Of a stretch of DNA of 64,000 nt, positions 54,401 through 61,100 are shown one piece after another; the stretch's first letter is position 1, and each line of letters begins with the position of its first letter. The translations under genes were made by a program, and so were the position numbers. The stretch covers positions 3,561,912 to 3,625,911 of the forward strand of contig OX030956.1 of NCBI GenBank assembly GCA_943735955.1. The letters are read 5' to 3'. This stretch comes from Piscicola geometra (Eukaryota; Annelida; Clitellata; Hirudinida; Piscicolidae). The notes beneath the pieces are model-generated. The model did no database searches, was not told the origin of the DNA, and worked only from the letters and a program-made list of their open reading frames with translations.

Positions 54401-55581
54401 AAGCGGCCAACACGGCCATGCTTTCAATTGGTTTTCACGGCGGATTGCGAGATCATGTGACGGGTTTCATTTATTTTCCGGAAAAAGGCTGGTTCAATCC
54501 AGAGAACAATCATTACGTCACGTACGACCCATCCAACTTTTTCCTGTCTCCTCTATTTCCATTTCCGCATTTATCACATCACTGGAAAGTGAATTCTTAC
54601 TTCGTTGATCTTCTCACAAAGCCTCATTTTCTGAATCCGTTTTTGTCTAATTTCGGATTTTGGAAAGAAATTGATCTTAAAACAAAAATCAACTATGGTT
54701 AGTGCATTTTCATTCTATTTCAATTAAACAATATTTTTCGTTACTTAGTTTTTATTTTTTATTTTTTTGGAGAAGTAATTAATTTTTGATTTTAACTTAC
54801 AGGAATAGAAGAAACATTAAAAACATTGAAATACGATTTAGACTTTCTTTTTCCAAAAGTATCCCACTTGGGGATCCCAATCACTCATCCATCATCATAT
54901 TCATCTTCATCATTATCATCGGCTTCTCTTTTATCTTCTCCGTTTCACTTGATGGAAAGCTACTATTCAGATCTCTTGACTCCAATCCAATGCTCATACA
55001 ACCATCAGTTCCTACAGCAGCCATACAAACTCTCTTCTGTCACTCCTTCGGCATTCATCCCACCGCCCCACACTTCCCAGAATCTCTGTCATTCCACCGT
55101 TACGCCATCACCTTTGTCCTGGCTATTGAATCACATTGAAAGTGTCAAGCTTCTGCCAGAGGATGTGGAATACAGCGTGGACAAGCATGGAATGATGGAG
55201 TTTAGATTGTCATACCATCATCAGCACCAACAAAACAACCAAGAACAGAAAGAACAACAAACTCAACAACACATGAGCTCACTAGCGCATCTTTTTATAA
55301 GCATTTTCAACGGCTCATTTCTTCAACAAAACCAAGTACAAAACAACTATTCAAGTTTTTTTCCCGCAAAAAAACCTACTGAGAACCAATTTGACGACTT
55401 CATCATTTATTTCATCAAACGAACTCACATTGATGACATGAATGACGAAATGAGGATCTTCACTTTCAACCAATCAGTGCTCTTGACCTTTGATCGTTTC
55501 GACGTTGCTAGGAATAGCAATGATGTCATTTTCCGCTCAACGGACGTCACGCTCGTACTCACCTACGTCATCGTTGATTGA
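15157..55581 (+). CDS. TENM: Teneurin (Ten-m/Odz), complete 34-exon gene
   Basis: Teneurins are type II transmembrane adhesion receptors that guide axon and synapse partner choice. Coding exons: 15157-15484, 24952-25040, 25630-25801, 26842-27481, 27965-28158, 28440-28478, 29875-30146, 31564-31744, 34362-34424, 35584-35697, 37325-37615, 39797-39939, 40062-40126, 40762-40881, 41217-41362, 41650-41777, 44288-44424, 44940-45070, 46113-46253, 46490-46943, 47041-47179, 47394-47481, 48564-48715, 49035-49133, 49468-49665, 49928-50234, 50438-50655, 50752-50952, 51158-51332, 51412-51710, 51862-52284, 52444-54235, 54398-54697, 54803-55581. They sum to 9,018 bases, 3,005 residues plus stop, and every junction keeps frame. 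Family phrases seen include PPTH, EGCP, DPDCC, ILLRKQ, SVTSSFY, VPWNR, YNQKVYG, GDFNFIR, NFSY and GFHGGL. Oddities: three EGF repeats instead of about eight, many low-complexity inserts, and no Tox-GHH end. Small exons may still be missed, mainly in the cytoplasmic part. Confidence 0.93.
15826..16142. repeat. Polypyrimidine TCATCA/TCCTCT tract
   Basis: Roughly 300 bases made mostly of imperfect TCA, TCC and TCT triplets on the + strand, with very few purines other than A. It lies about 340 bases into intron 1. On the other strand it gives a spurious 103-codon Met/Lys/Arg-rich frame (15847-16158). Strand asymmetry of this kind can form triplex DNA. Confidence 0.85.
17740..17910. other. GC-richer island in intron 1
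   Basis: About 170 bases clearly richer in G and C than the intron around them (GTGCGTACAGTGGCTCGC, then GATGTGGCTGTTTGCTCG). On the + strand the teneurin phase meets TAG almost at once, so it is not an exon of this gene in that frame. On the - strand an open frame of about 60 codons without an early Met runs through it. It may be a regulatory element, an old repeat, or a small exon of something else. Confidence 0.3.
22485..22690. repeat. Degenerate GATR/AATA tetranucleotide repeat
   Basis: Imperfect tetranucleotide units (AAATAGATGAATG, GGTAGAAAG, GGATGGATAAAT, GGTAAATAACTGAATG) spread over about 200 bases. It looks like a decayed microsatellite. No coding signal. Confidence 0.6.
24952..25040 (+). 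CDS. TENM: Teneurin exon 2: cytoplasmic domain
   Basis: Short GC-richer island in an AT-rich intron, preceded by a good acceptor (TTCTCATCCAG). In the phase set by exon 1 it reads SSLSPSYNDLNFVIP and then a Tyr/Asp/Glu-rich stretch ending DHNN, with no stop. Two donors lie 4 bases apart. GTTTGT at 25041 ends in phase 0 and feeds exon 3. GTTATA at 25045 ends in phase 1 and could feed exon 4 directly. Coding nature is inferred from base composition, splice sites and frame; no known motif is present. Confidence 0.7.
25630..25801 (+). CDS. TENM: Teneurin exon 3: charged cytoplasmic segment
   Basis: Open from acceptor TTTAACAG (25629) to donor GTAGGT (25802), phase 0 in and phase 1 out, matching exons 2 and 4. 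It reads ESCGDRSNVADRKKEGWW, then two WMDG units, then a Glu/Asp/His-rich end (LDDLGNHHHYSNIDE). The purine-rich ATGGATGG runs are a coding microsatellite that made the WMDG repeats. A 124-codon frame on the opposite strand here (25565-25939) is a shadow of this composition. Confidence 0.65.
26372..26414. repeat. Three copies of a 10-bp palindrome
   Basis: TACTATAGTA, its own reverse complement, occurs at 26374-26383, 26385-26394 and 26405-26414. The first sits in a perfect 14-bp palindrome (26372-26385). Intronic, about 430 bases before exon 4 of the teneurin. Confidence 0.8.
26842..27481 (+). CDS. TENM: Teneurin exon 4: Asn-rich cytoplasmic domain
   Basis: Residues about 197-409, from acceptor TTTTTCACAG to donor GTTATA at 27482 (phase 2). 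It begins with a Ser/Thr run (HSTTTTTTLTPRQ), then a Pro-rich patch (DPPDPPRFP) next to a basic LRKKYS, which is a possible SH3 or linker site. Asn-rich stretches follow, then KQKDFIQKKKP and an acidic run of five Asp with DNEDEDDDND near residues 347-359. Disorder is likely throughout. Assignment rests on frame continuity with the membrane-helix exon. Confidence 0.8.
27965..28158 (+). CDS. TENM: Teneurin exon 5: transmembrane helix
   Basis: Residues 410-474. After a polar stretch with a Pro/Leu segment (PLPLTLCPWLRLP) and NNHRTSSLWKY comes a single hydrophobic run, LSLFLIVVSLLLLFLLIYFI, at about residues 454-474. It ends at donor GTTAGT (28159). There is no upstream signal peptide, so the N-terminus is cytoplasmic and the rest extracellular, the type II topology of teneurins. 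Acceptor is TTTTTCAG at 27964. The exon joins exon 4 in phase 2, making an Arg codon across the junction. Confidence 0.88.
28440..31744 (+). CDS. TENM: Teneurin exons 6-8: juxtamembrane beta-rich region
   Basis: Three exons: 28440-28478 (13 residues), 29875-30146 and 31564-31744. The second holds the family's membrane-proximal phrase: VTMTFEVPYGAILGVYG, then PPTH followed by an aromatic stretch (KFEFF), comparable to the PTHTQYDF region of other teneurins. The third has a Ser-rich run, then TYTVRQTVREGDLHLFLYND, comparable to the 'YLD-G-W-L-A-YND' segment before the first EGF. Donors are GTTTTT (30147) and GTGGGT (31745). Exon 8 could instead start at 31566 if the candidate exon at 30351 is used. 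Confidence 0.85.
30351..30424 (+). CDS. Candidate optional teneurin exon
   Basis: A GC-richer 74-base segment after a good acceptor (TTAGTTCCCTAG) and before a donor-like GTGAAA. In the phase left by exon 7 it is open: FNTSSKTVELVTRFTQQ, then PNSDTLC. It ends in phase 2, which does not fit exon 8 starting at 31564 but fits exactly if exon 8 starts two bases later, at 31566 (CAGAG then A). Other teneurins have extra residues at this place. Rival reading: the AACTGGTGACGCGG core recalls the end of an LTR and its primer-binding site, so this could be retroelement debris. Confidence 0.35.
34362..37615 (+). CDS. TENM: Teneurin exons 9-11: three EGF repeats
   Basis: Exons 34362-34424, 35584-35697 and 37325-37615 are all phase 1 at both ends, as EGF exons usually are. 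Repeat A has Cys at about residues 641, 645, 650, 655, 657, 666. Repeat B has 671, 675, 679, 684, 686, 695, with a shortened second loop. Repeat C opens EGCPEKCSEHGTC at 700-710 and closes CTC...C at 767-778. The SI-EGCP junction and the following SIALETVC match EGF 7, EGF 8 and the Cys-rich start of other teneurins, so A-C look like EGF 6-8. Repeat C carries a roughly 56-residue Ser/Leu/Pro-rich insert between its third and fourth Cys. EGF 1-5 were not found. Confidence 0.88.
37076..37162 (-). mobile_element. tRNA-derived SINE head
   Basis: Read on the minus strand: GGCAGGGAAATAGCCTAGCTG (A-box-like), then GCGCTTGGAGTTCG, then GTGGGTTTGAGTAACC (B-box-like). It is followed by a short body and by a G run that is the + strand poly-C at 37062-37072. 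It is decayed compared with a working tRNA. Sequence differs from the SINEs at 7.3 kb and 42.6 kb. Confidence 0.5.
39797..41777 (+). CDS. TENM: Teneurin exons 12-16: Cys-rich and transthyretin-like domains
   Basis: Exons 39797-39939, 40062-40126, 40762-40881, 41217-41362 and 41650-41777 cover about residues 795-995. Exon 12 continues the Cys-rich motif (DNLDND then LFDCDDPDCC) and reaches ILLRKQSTSVTSSFYHK. Exon 13 reads VKFLTEEGSVQND. Exons 14-15 are the transthyretin-like beta domain: QVSVIRGRVVD, GNALVGVKV, GYTLTREEG, then FDLLLNGGGSSTLQF and VPWNRM. Exon 16 has NTCGDIHDVYSLQPEV. All junctions are in frame with ordinary donors and acceptors. These phrases are the most diagnostic teneurin matches in the window. 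Confidence 0.93.
42552..42740 (-). mobile_element. tRNA-derived SINE with ATT tail and target duplication
   Basis: Read on the minus strand from 42740: GAGTGAACGGTTAGCC, AAATCGGTAACGAC (A box region), then AGGTTCAAGTGCAACC (B box). The body includes GGCGCAAATG and GGCCTGGAAGCTCG, and a tail of ATT/TTA triplets ends near 42554. Both flanks carry ATTGTATTGTATT: at 42541-42553 on one side and 42741-42753 on the other, as expected of a 13-bp target-site duplication. Exact edges at the A/T-rich tail are ambiguous by a few bases. Confidence 0.7.
42741..43347. repeat. ATTGT pentanucleotide satellite
   Basis: About 600 bases, some 120 units of ATTGT, with scattered changes (ATTTT, ATGGT, ATTTC, one TTGT loss near 43054, and two extra-T units near 43287 and 43322). 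The unit has no stop in any + frame, so frames of 209-219 codons (a YCIVL repeat) and a minus frame (NTIQY repeat) run through it; none is a gene. It starts exactly at the 5' end of the SINE. Confidence 0.97.
44288..46253 (+). CDS. TENM: Teneurin exons 17-19: FN-plug-like region
   Basis: Exons 44288-44424, 44940-45070 and 46113-46253, about residues 996-1131. They read IPETSIYLKYSSSKSEGYTS, then LLVNVEGTTHEVLLEAAENL, YKYSWNKKNVYNQKVYGVV and VGYQYTNCSYIFWEKR. In teneurins this stretch leads into the propeller and plugs the base of the YD shell. YNQKVYG and the SVGY..Y..C...WEKR pattern are strongly family-like. The junction between exons 18 and 19 works only with a GC donor (annotated separately). 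Confidence 0.9.
45071..46112 (+). other. GC-AG intron between teneurin exons 18 and 19
   Basis: Exon 18 ends CTACAG and the intron begins GCTAGT; its acceptor is ACTTTCCAG. A GT donor giving the required phase 1 is not available: the nearer GTs give phase 0, and reading on meets TAG at once. With the GC donor the codon formed is Val and the protein reads across as ATVSVGYQY, matching the family. GC-AG introns are a known minor class; the +4 to +6 bases AGT fit the consensus. Confidence 0.75.
46490..50655 (+). CDS. TENM: Teneurin exons 20-27: NHL propeller
   Basis: Exons 46490-46943, 47041-47179, 47394-47481, 48564-48715, 49035-49133, 49468-49665, 49928-50234 and 50438-50655, about residues 1132-1683. 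NHL-type blades are visible: APWALASGKDGSVYIGDFNF, YYMAVSPLDGWLYIS, AINKDGEIFFSDGFFIKKV, ILSINPMDQSLYILDSNAIF and DISFSPDGELFIVEVD. A GTGEQC...CGDGG phrase matches the family. Two large inserts stand out: a basic Arg/Ser/Asn-rich one in exon 20 before the first blade, and a Glu/Asp-rich one of about 50 residues in exon 26. Exon 27 (HIFTTNLLTNQHIYNFSY) begins the YD shell. The teneurin propeller takes part in homophilic and latrophilin-linked adhesion in known members. Confidence 0.9.
50752..54235 (+). CDS. TENM: Teneurin exons 28-32: YD-repeat shell
   Basis: Exons 50752-50952, 51158-51332, 51412-51710, 51862-52284 and the long 52444-54235, about residues 1684-2646. Typical YD units are visible: ILDYDVTGRLNSI, ELIYDEGHRLKSL, YEYDYRDNNLQTV, IDYDVRGHMTGVQYPSG, YNYDVAESRLLSV, FVYDAFKRLKGM and YHYDDDNVLMAI. 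YVATDFFGSPVLLVNEED and LSYSPTGQLL match the stretch before the C-terminal domain. Inserts rich in Asn/Lys interrupt the shell (KKKNIKNEKNKN; NNNNIN-type and NNNNNFESTNNNNN runs). In the family this barrel-like shell is shared with bacterial Tc/Rhs proteins and encloses the C-terminal linker. Confidence 0.92.
54398..55581 (+). CDS. TENM: Teneurin exons 33-34: ABD-like C-terminus, truncated
   Basis: Exons 54398-54697 and 54803-55581, about residues 2647-3005. Exon 33 keeps SIGFHGGLRDHVTGFIYFPE but has lost the usual YD..GRW..PD signature; the equivalent reads GWFNPENNHYVTYDPS. Exon 34 has a Ser-rich run, a His/Gln-rich insert (YHHQHQQNNQEQ), and a final part resembling the antibiotic-binding-like domain: FIIYFIKRTHID, RIFTFNQSVLLTF, VIFRSTDVTLVLTYVI. 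The stop TGA at 55579 falls where other teneurins continue for roughly 90 more residues into the helix and Tox-GHH/TCAP region. I found no matching exon downstream. Confidence 0.85.
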
Positions 55582-58073
55582 CTCTTGAATGTAGTGCTAA
55601 ACGATAAACTAATTAGAGTAAACGACGTTTTAGATATTGTATTCATGATTGTTTTGAAGAGTTTTATAACCAATCCTTTATAAAAAATGATTTTTTGTTA
55701 AATAATGTTTATTTTAAATTTATTTTCTGCATATTGTAAACGCTTTTGATTGTTTGAGCCTAGTATTATTACGCAATTTAATATTTTTTTTCATGTTTAA
55801 AAAAAGAATTTATTGATCTTTTCGTCATCTCCAAAAAACGTTGAAAATTAATTTTGTGCAATATAAAGGTTCTAGCTTTCGAAAATTTGTTTTTCACATG
55901 TTTCTTCACTATACATTCAACTCTGAATGGGTTCAACGTGCCAACGTCAAACTAAACAATTTTTTTGAAAAACGATTTTGGTATACGTTTTATTGGAAGG
56001 ATCATTGATCATTACTATGTAAACGGACATTGGTGTTTTCTGCATGTAAAGATGTACAAAATATTGTTGTACGTAGCCTCTGTATACTTTATTTCCTTTC
56101 ATAAATGTGCCTATCATCATCAATTTACTTGTATACATACCTACATAAACGTATTTACAAATACATATAGCTTTCTAGATCATCCTCATCATTGTCGTTA
56201 TAATTATCTACTATCGATACTGCTATTTTTACCACCTAGTTGATCTAAGTCGTAAAAGAAAGTCATGAAACAGAGTTTTTGTTACTTAATTGTTAACAAA
56301 CCTAAATGGGTTTAGTAATAAGTGAAAACTCTATATTCGGTATAACAAATGTTCGTTAGTTAGCTTGAAAAGAAAAAAAATATTTTAACAAATGCAGGAT
56401 CGCCATTAATGGAATAAAATTGGGAAAAAAAGTTTCAAATTTGCAAATACCTGACTCGTCTTTACCACATCAAAAAGACAAATATTGTAGCAGACGATTA
56501 AGCTAGATTATGTTTCATTATCAACAGAAAAAAAATTGTTTTCAAGACAAATGCATCCAAAAACTACAGTTCAAGATGAGGTGCTAGAGGAGGTGGACAG
56601 CTTCTTGGAAGAGCAGATAAAAACTTTGAAAAACGGCATCGGTAAAATACGTGCAGTCTACAATCAGCTGCCGAAATTGTGGAAATTTAGCGTAATTGGC
56701 ATCTACACCAAGATCAGGTATTTCAACATTTTTATGAAGCAGAAACCTTGAAAACCAATGTGACCACCAAGAAAAATACACATCTTCATCAATAACTGCA
56801 TCAAAGATATCGTGAAGGTTCGCTGGACAGACAGGATCTTAAATCAAACACAATTCAGCTGTGTGATGAATAAATCGTTGGTGGTCTAGTCGAAGATAGA
56901 ATAGATAAATACTTTAATGCTAAGATCTGTTTTTTTCATGAAAAAAAACTTGCAAAAAAGAAAATGAATAGGAGTTTTAAAATTATGTAAAAAAAATAAA
57001 ACGTTCATCCTTTAATTATATTTTTAAATTGTTGATTTAAAAAAAGTTTTTTTTCATAAAACTAACAGAAAAGAATATTGCGGAATAATGAAGGCGTGAA
57101 ATGAAAAACAGGAAAAAATTCCATTTATTTATGTCTCAATGAATTTATTATATAGGTGAGAAGTTATTAAAAACATTCTTTTTGTAGTCTGAGATTAAAA
57201 TCTATGATATAATATTTTAATAAATATTTTTTAATAGTTTGCTGAATTTCTTTACGGTTTTTTTTAATGTAAAACAATAGCTTCTCACTTCCTCATGCTA
57301 TCGACACAGAAACACCTGATCGTATTGTTGTTCGAGTAATGGAGTATATATACTCTTATTATTCATGTTATTATCTTTAATTATGCTTTGCCTCTTGTTG
57401 TTATTGTTATCAAAGTTGGTAATTTAGTGTAAGGCAAGCTGACAAGATAGTGCCAAGTTTGAAGTTGTAATTAGAGGTACTGATAAGACAAGTTTATTGC
57501 ATCAATCTTCTTGCTTGCCTCCACTGTTGTTACAAAAGGCGCTTCAATATAGAACAATACCCTACATCATCGTGTTACAGAATATTTTTATTAATCAAAT
57601 TAGATAACACCACGAAATTTTTTATTGTCTTTGTAAAACACCCTTTTATTGAGTTTTTTTAATTGAAAAAGGGGACTAAACAGAAAGATAGAAAAACTCA
57701 TGATGAGACTGATGTAAAAAAACAAATTTTTAACTTTTTACAAATTTATGAAAAAAGCAATTGAAATGGAAAAATAAATCCCTAAATCTGATAATAATAT
57801 TTGTTAGAGGTATTCATAAAAATTAGCTCCAAAATTAGATTAAATAAATTAATCAATAAGTAAAAACAAAGTGTTTTGTGGACAAAACATCAACAACAAA
57901 ATGCGATGCGAATAATACATCAAAAGGTTCAAAGTTAAAAACATAAAATCTATAGACTACACTCGCTAATGAATCTCTTGTATGGCAGAGGTTATCTCAA
58001 GGAGTCAAAGAATTTGCACTCAGCGTATGTGAAGTTGCTAGTTTGCGGTAAAAACGTTGAAAGTGGTTCCACC
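55582..58073. other. Intergenic region after teneurin
   Basis: Contains the teneurin 3' UTR and end, then sequence running to the 3' end of the minus-strand IGFBP-like gene (convergent arrangement). I see no canonical AATAAA close to the stop; AATATA at about 55859 is a weak candidate, and AATAAA first appears near 56413. One GC-richer coding-like relic lies at 56536-56751. I found no exon encoding the missing teneurin C-terminus. Confidence 0.5.
56536..56751 (+). pseudogene. Unrecognised coding-like fragment
   Basis: A 71-codon frame with balanced codons in an AT-rich spacer: MHPKTTVQDEVLEEVDSF, then EEQIKTLKNGIGKI and QLPKLWKFSVIGIY. The GC-richer stretch extends past the stop to about 56,880. 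The pattern (acidic helix, NGI, then LP..W) distantly recalls the C-terminal end of mariner-type transposases, but I cannot support that by motif. It may be a decayed mobile-element piece or part of a small gene. Confidence 0.25.
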
Positions 58074-58115
58074 TTAGCACGAAGGAGTCAAGCATTTGAA
58101 TTGTAGATTCTGTGC
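58074..58115 (-). CDS. IGFBP-like gene, likely last exon
   Basis: After a strong acceptor (TTTTACCTCCAG) the phase-0 frame reads AQNLQFKCLTPSC and stops at TAA (58074-58076). Joined to exon 3 ending at 58266 it gives LPFC..., then KCLTPSC, a Cys-containing end more plausible than the intron-like read-through. Confidence 0.45.
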   Translation of the reverse strand, partial: AQNLQFKCLTPSC

Positions 58116-61100
58116 CTGGAGGTAAAAGGATTTGACTAATTTCGATATAAATAAGATTGCTAAAAATTATAGAATACATTTTAAAAATTAATTATTAAAT
58201 ATTTTTAATAATATTAATTTTAAATAATTAAACGAATTAATAATAATAAAGAAATTTAAACTAACTATATGCTGCTGGAAAGATGCCGAGTGGAAGTGAT
58301 AGTGAGAGTAAATGCGGCAAAAGGGCAACTCTTTGAGCAAATAACTTTTTTCTTTGTTAAACTTTTTAATATAAGTTATTTTATTTTTACTTTTCTTAGC
58401 ATTAGAAAATTCTCCATTTGTTTGAGTAATTTCCTTATTTTGATTAGTTCCACTTGTATTTTTATACTTTGTCAAATACAATTTTAAAATTTTTCTTTTT
58501 ACTTTTTTCCTTTCATCTGAATTATTTCTGTTGTGTAAAACTTCATTCGATATCTTCTCAGTGAAGTGGGTTGACATGTTTAGAGTATTAGGGTAATGTA
58601 AGTTCGGGTTGTTGTATTGCCCATCTTCAACATGCCCATCACTCAAGTACTCCCTGTCTTCTTCACTATCATCTTTACCTTCATCCATCTCCTTAAAATT
58701 CTTAGTAACATCATTAAATCTAAAATCTATTTTTTTCGCTTTTTCAATTTTTTCATTTTCAGTTTTCGAAGATTGTTTTCTATAACTTTCAATATTTGTA
58801 TTCTCTAAGTATTTATACTTATTAGCCTCATTGTGGAATTTAAAAATTCCCTTATTCTTGTAATACTCTTGGTTATTATCACCCTTTTTACCACTGAAAC
58901 CTCCTCCATCACTATTGTATCTACCATCATTGCTTCCACCAAGATAATAGTACTGGGCTATCATTTGAAGACACCTCAACTTCTTCACGCATTCTCCAAA
59001 CTCTTTCAAGCAATCGGAACTGGCATATTCAGAACTAGATATGCCATGGCTCAAATCTTGTTTTTCCCTGAAATCTTCATGTTTTTCACGATACAAATCG
59101 TATCCATTTCCATGACATCTGGGACAGTTGTCATTGATGACTTCATATCCACACGCAGAACAGGAAGTGTGAATGCAAGGAAAATTGCAGTTTTCTTTAG
59201 GATCGTCGACTGCGTTTCTGTGTGTTTAAAATTCAATTAGAAAATTTAATTGACTAGTTAAAACTAGTTGATTATTATTATAGAAACATACATTAATAGA
59301 ATTAACTTTATTGGTTCTAGGTAGAAGAAATAAGAGAACCCTTAAAATAAAAAGTTCTTATTCCAAGAGTTGTTGTATTACTCAATGTTTACGATGAAGG
59401 AATGTATAATATAGAAAAGAAATTAAGAAAAGAATGAGTTATTAGTATCTACATTTTTTCATAATACGATTAGCGTATGCTTTAAAGCACTGATGAGTGG
59501 AGATATCGTTTTTAAAAGACAAAAACAATAGTTATTAATAGGTTATGAAAAAATATTATAAAAATAGATTGAAAAAAATTATGATTTTTGGTGCTAATTG
59601 ACTTGAAAATTTTTATTCACGTAAATTTTTCTGGGCTATAAGGTGATGTATCGGATCGTATCTAAGATTTTGCAAACCACAACTTGGCCATCGCTATCCC
59701 TTTTTAAGATCAATTGTACTCACGAGTTTTACTTATTGAAAATATGTTTCAAGCAAAATAATATTTTCAGAAGCTATGATTATTATATTTAAAAAAAGAT
59801 AATTAGAAAATAATATTCAATGGTTCATGATGCTATTGATGACTATAAAAAAATGATGATGGAGAGGCTAATTATAGTGTTGAAAGTATGAATGTGGTAT
59901 TGGTAATCATCTTCGGTGTATTCAAAGATGTTCACTAAATCGTAAAGGAAAAGCGGTAGGTTTTGAGACAAAAGATAACACTAACCATCATTTTGAACGG
60001 GTGAAATCGGTAAATCTAACGATACTTATTTTTTATGATTTAAGCTCTACTGTTTTGTTTTGTCAATGAAGAGACAAAATTTCAGCTTATTTGATTAATC
60101 TGATTTATTTATTGCAGTTTATAATTTTTTATAGTTGAAGTTTGATTATTTTCAGTATTTCAATTAGAAAACTCACACAGCCGAACAGATAGCGTCCTTG
60201 TTTTTGCTGCAAAACTCTATAGAACATTGGGGCTGGCACAGTATTAATCTATTCTTGTGGTCGTAGTATCCTTGGTAGAATAGAAATTAAAGAATGAAAT
60301 TACGATTAAAAAAATATATTTTGGTTTATTCATCAATGAATTGCCTATTTTATTTTAATTTTTCTGTCTAGACTTGACTATTTAAAATTTATTTGATTTA
60401 AACATCCCATCTCAAAGATATCTATTATAAAAAAACTCTAAATTAAACAAAAACAATGAATTGATTTTTAGGCAGATAATGGACTAGAAAGAAACTAAGA
60501 AAGAAAGTGAATAGTTAAAAATAGATTCTTTGGCTGACCAGGAGTACAAATCCCATCGTTCTTGATTCTATTCGGAAGCCATTTATAAGCATTATTAGTG
60601 TATTTGTAGCTATCGCTTCTTCTTCTTGCAGTGTTACCCCTTATTACACTTCTTTCTTTGCTGCCCCATTCATTCTTCGTTTCATTATTGTTTTCTGTAG
60701 ATAATCTAACTTTATGAGTGTTATACTTTCTATGGCATAATTTATGGATGTATCTTTTGTTTTCATTCTCTTTATTATTTCCTTTATATTTTATATAACC
60801 ATCTTTTCTTAAATTTATATTATCAGTTATTCTTGTTCTATTGCTACCATTTTTATTGTCTTCGCTTGTAATCTGATTAAATTTTATGCTTTTTCTATGG
60901 CTTTCCGGTCCACCGATTCCGGCGATACTGTCGTTTTTCAGATGAGTTTTATTATTATTATTATTATTTTGTGAATTTCTAGACAAAATGATATTTTCGG
61001 TTTTGTTTTTTGAGATATTAGGGCTGAGAGTTGTTTTATAGGTGTCTCCAAAGACTATAACTCCATCATTCTTCTCTTGGTACTTGACATTATCTTCTCT

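Noticed and set aside
58269..59240. Plus-strand frames at 58269, 58617 and 58833-59240
   Set aside because: Antisense shadows of exon 3 of the IGFBP-like gene, which keeps a regular Cys pattern and splice phases.
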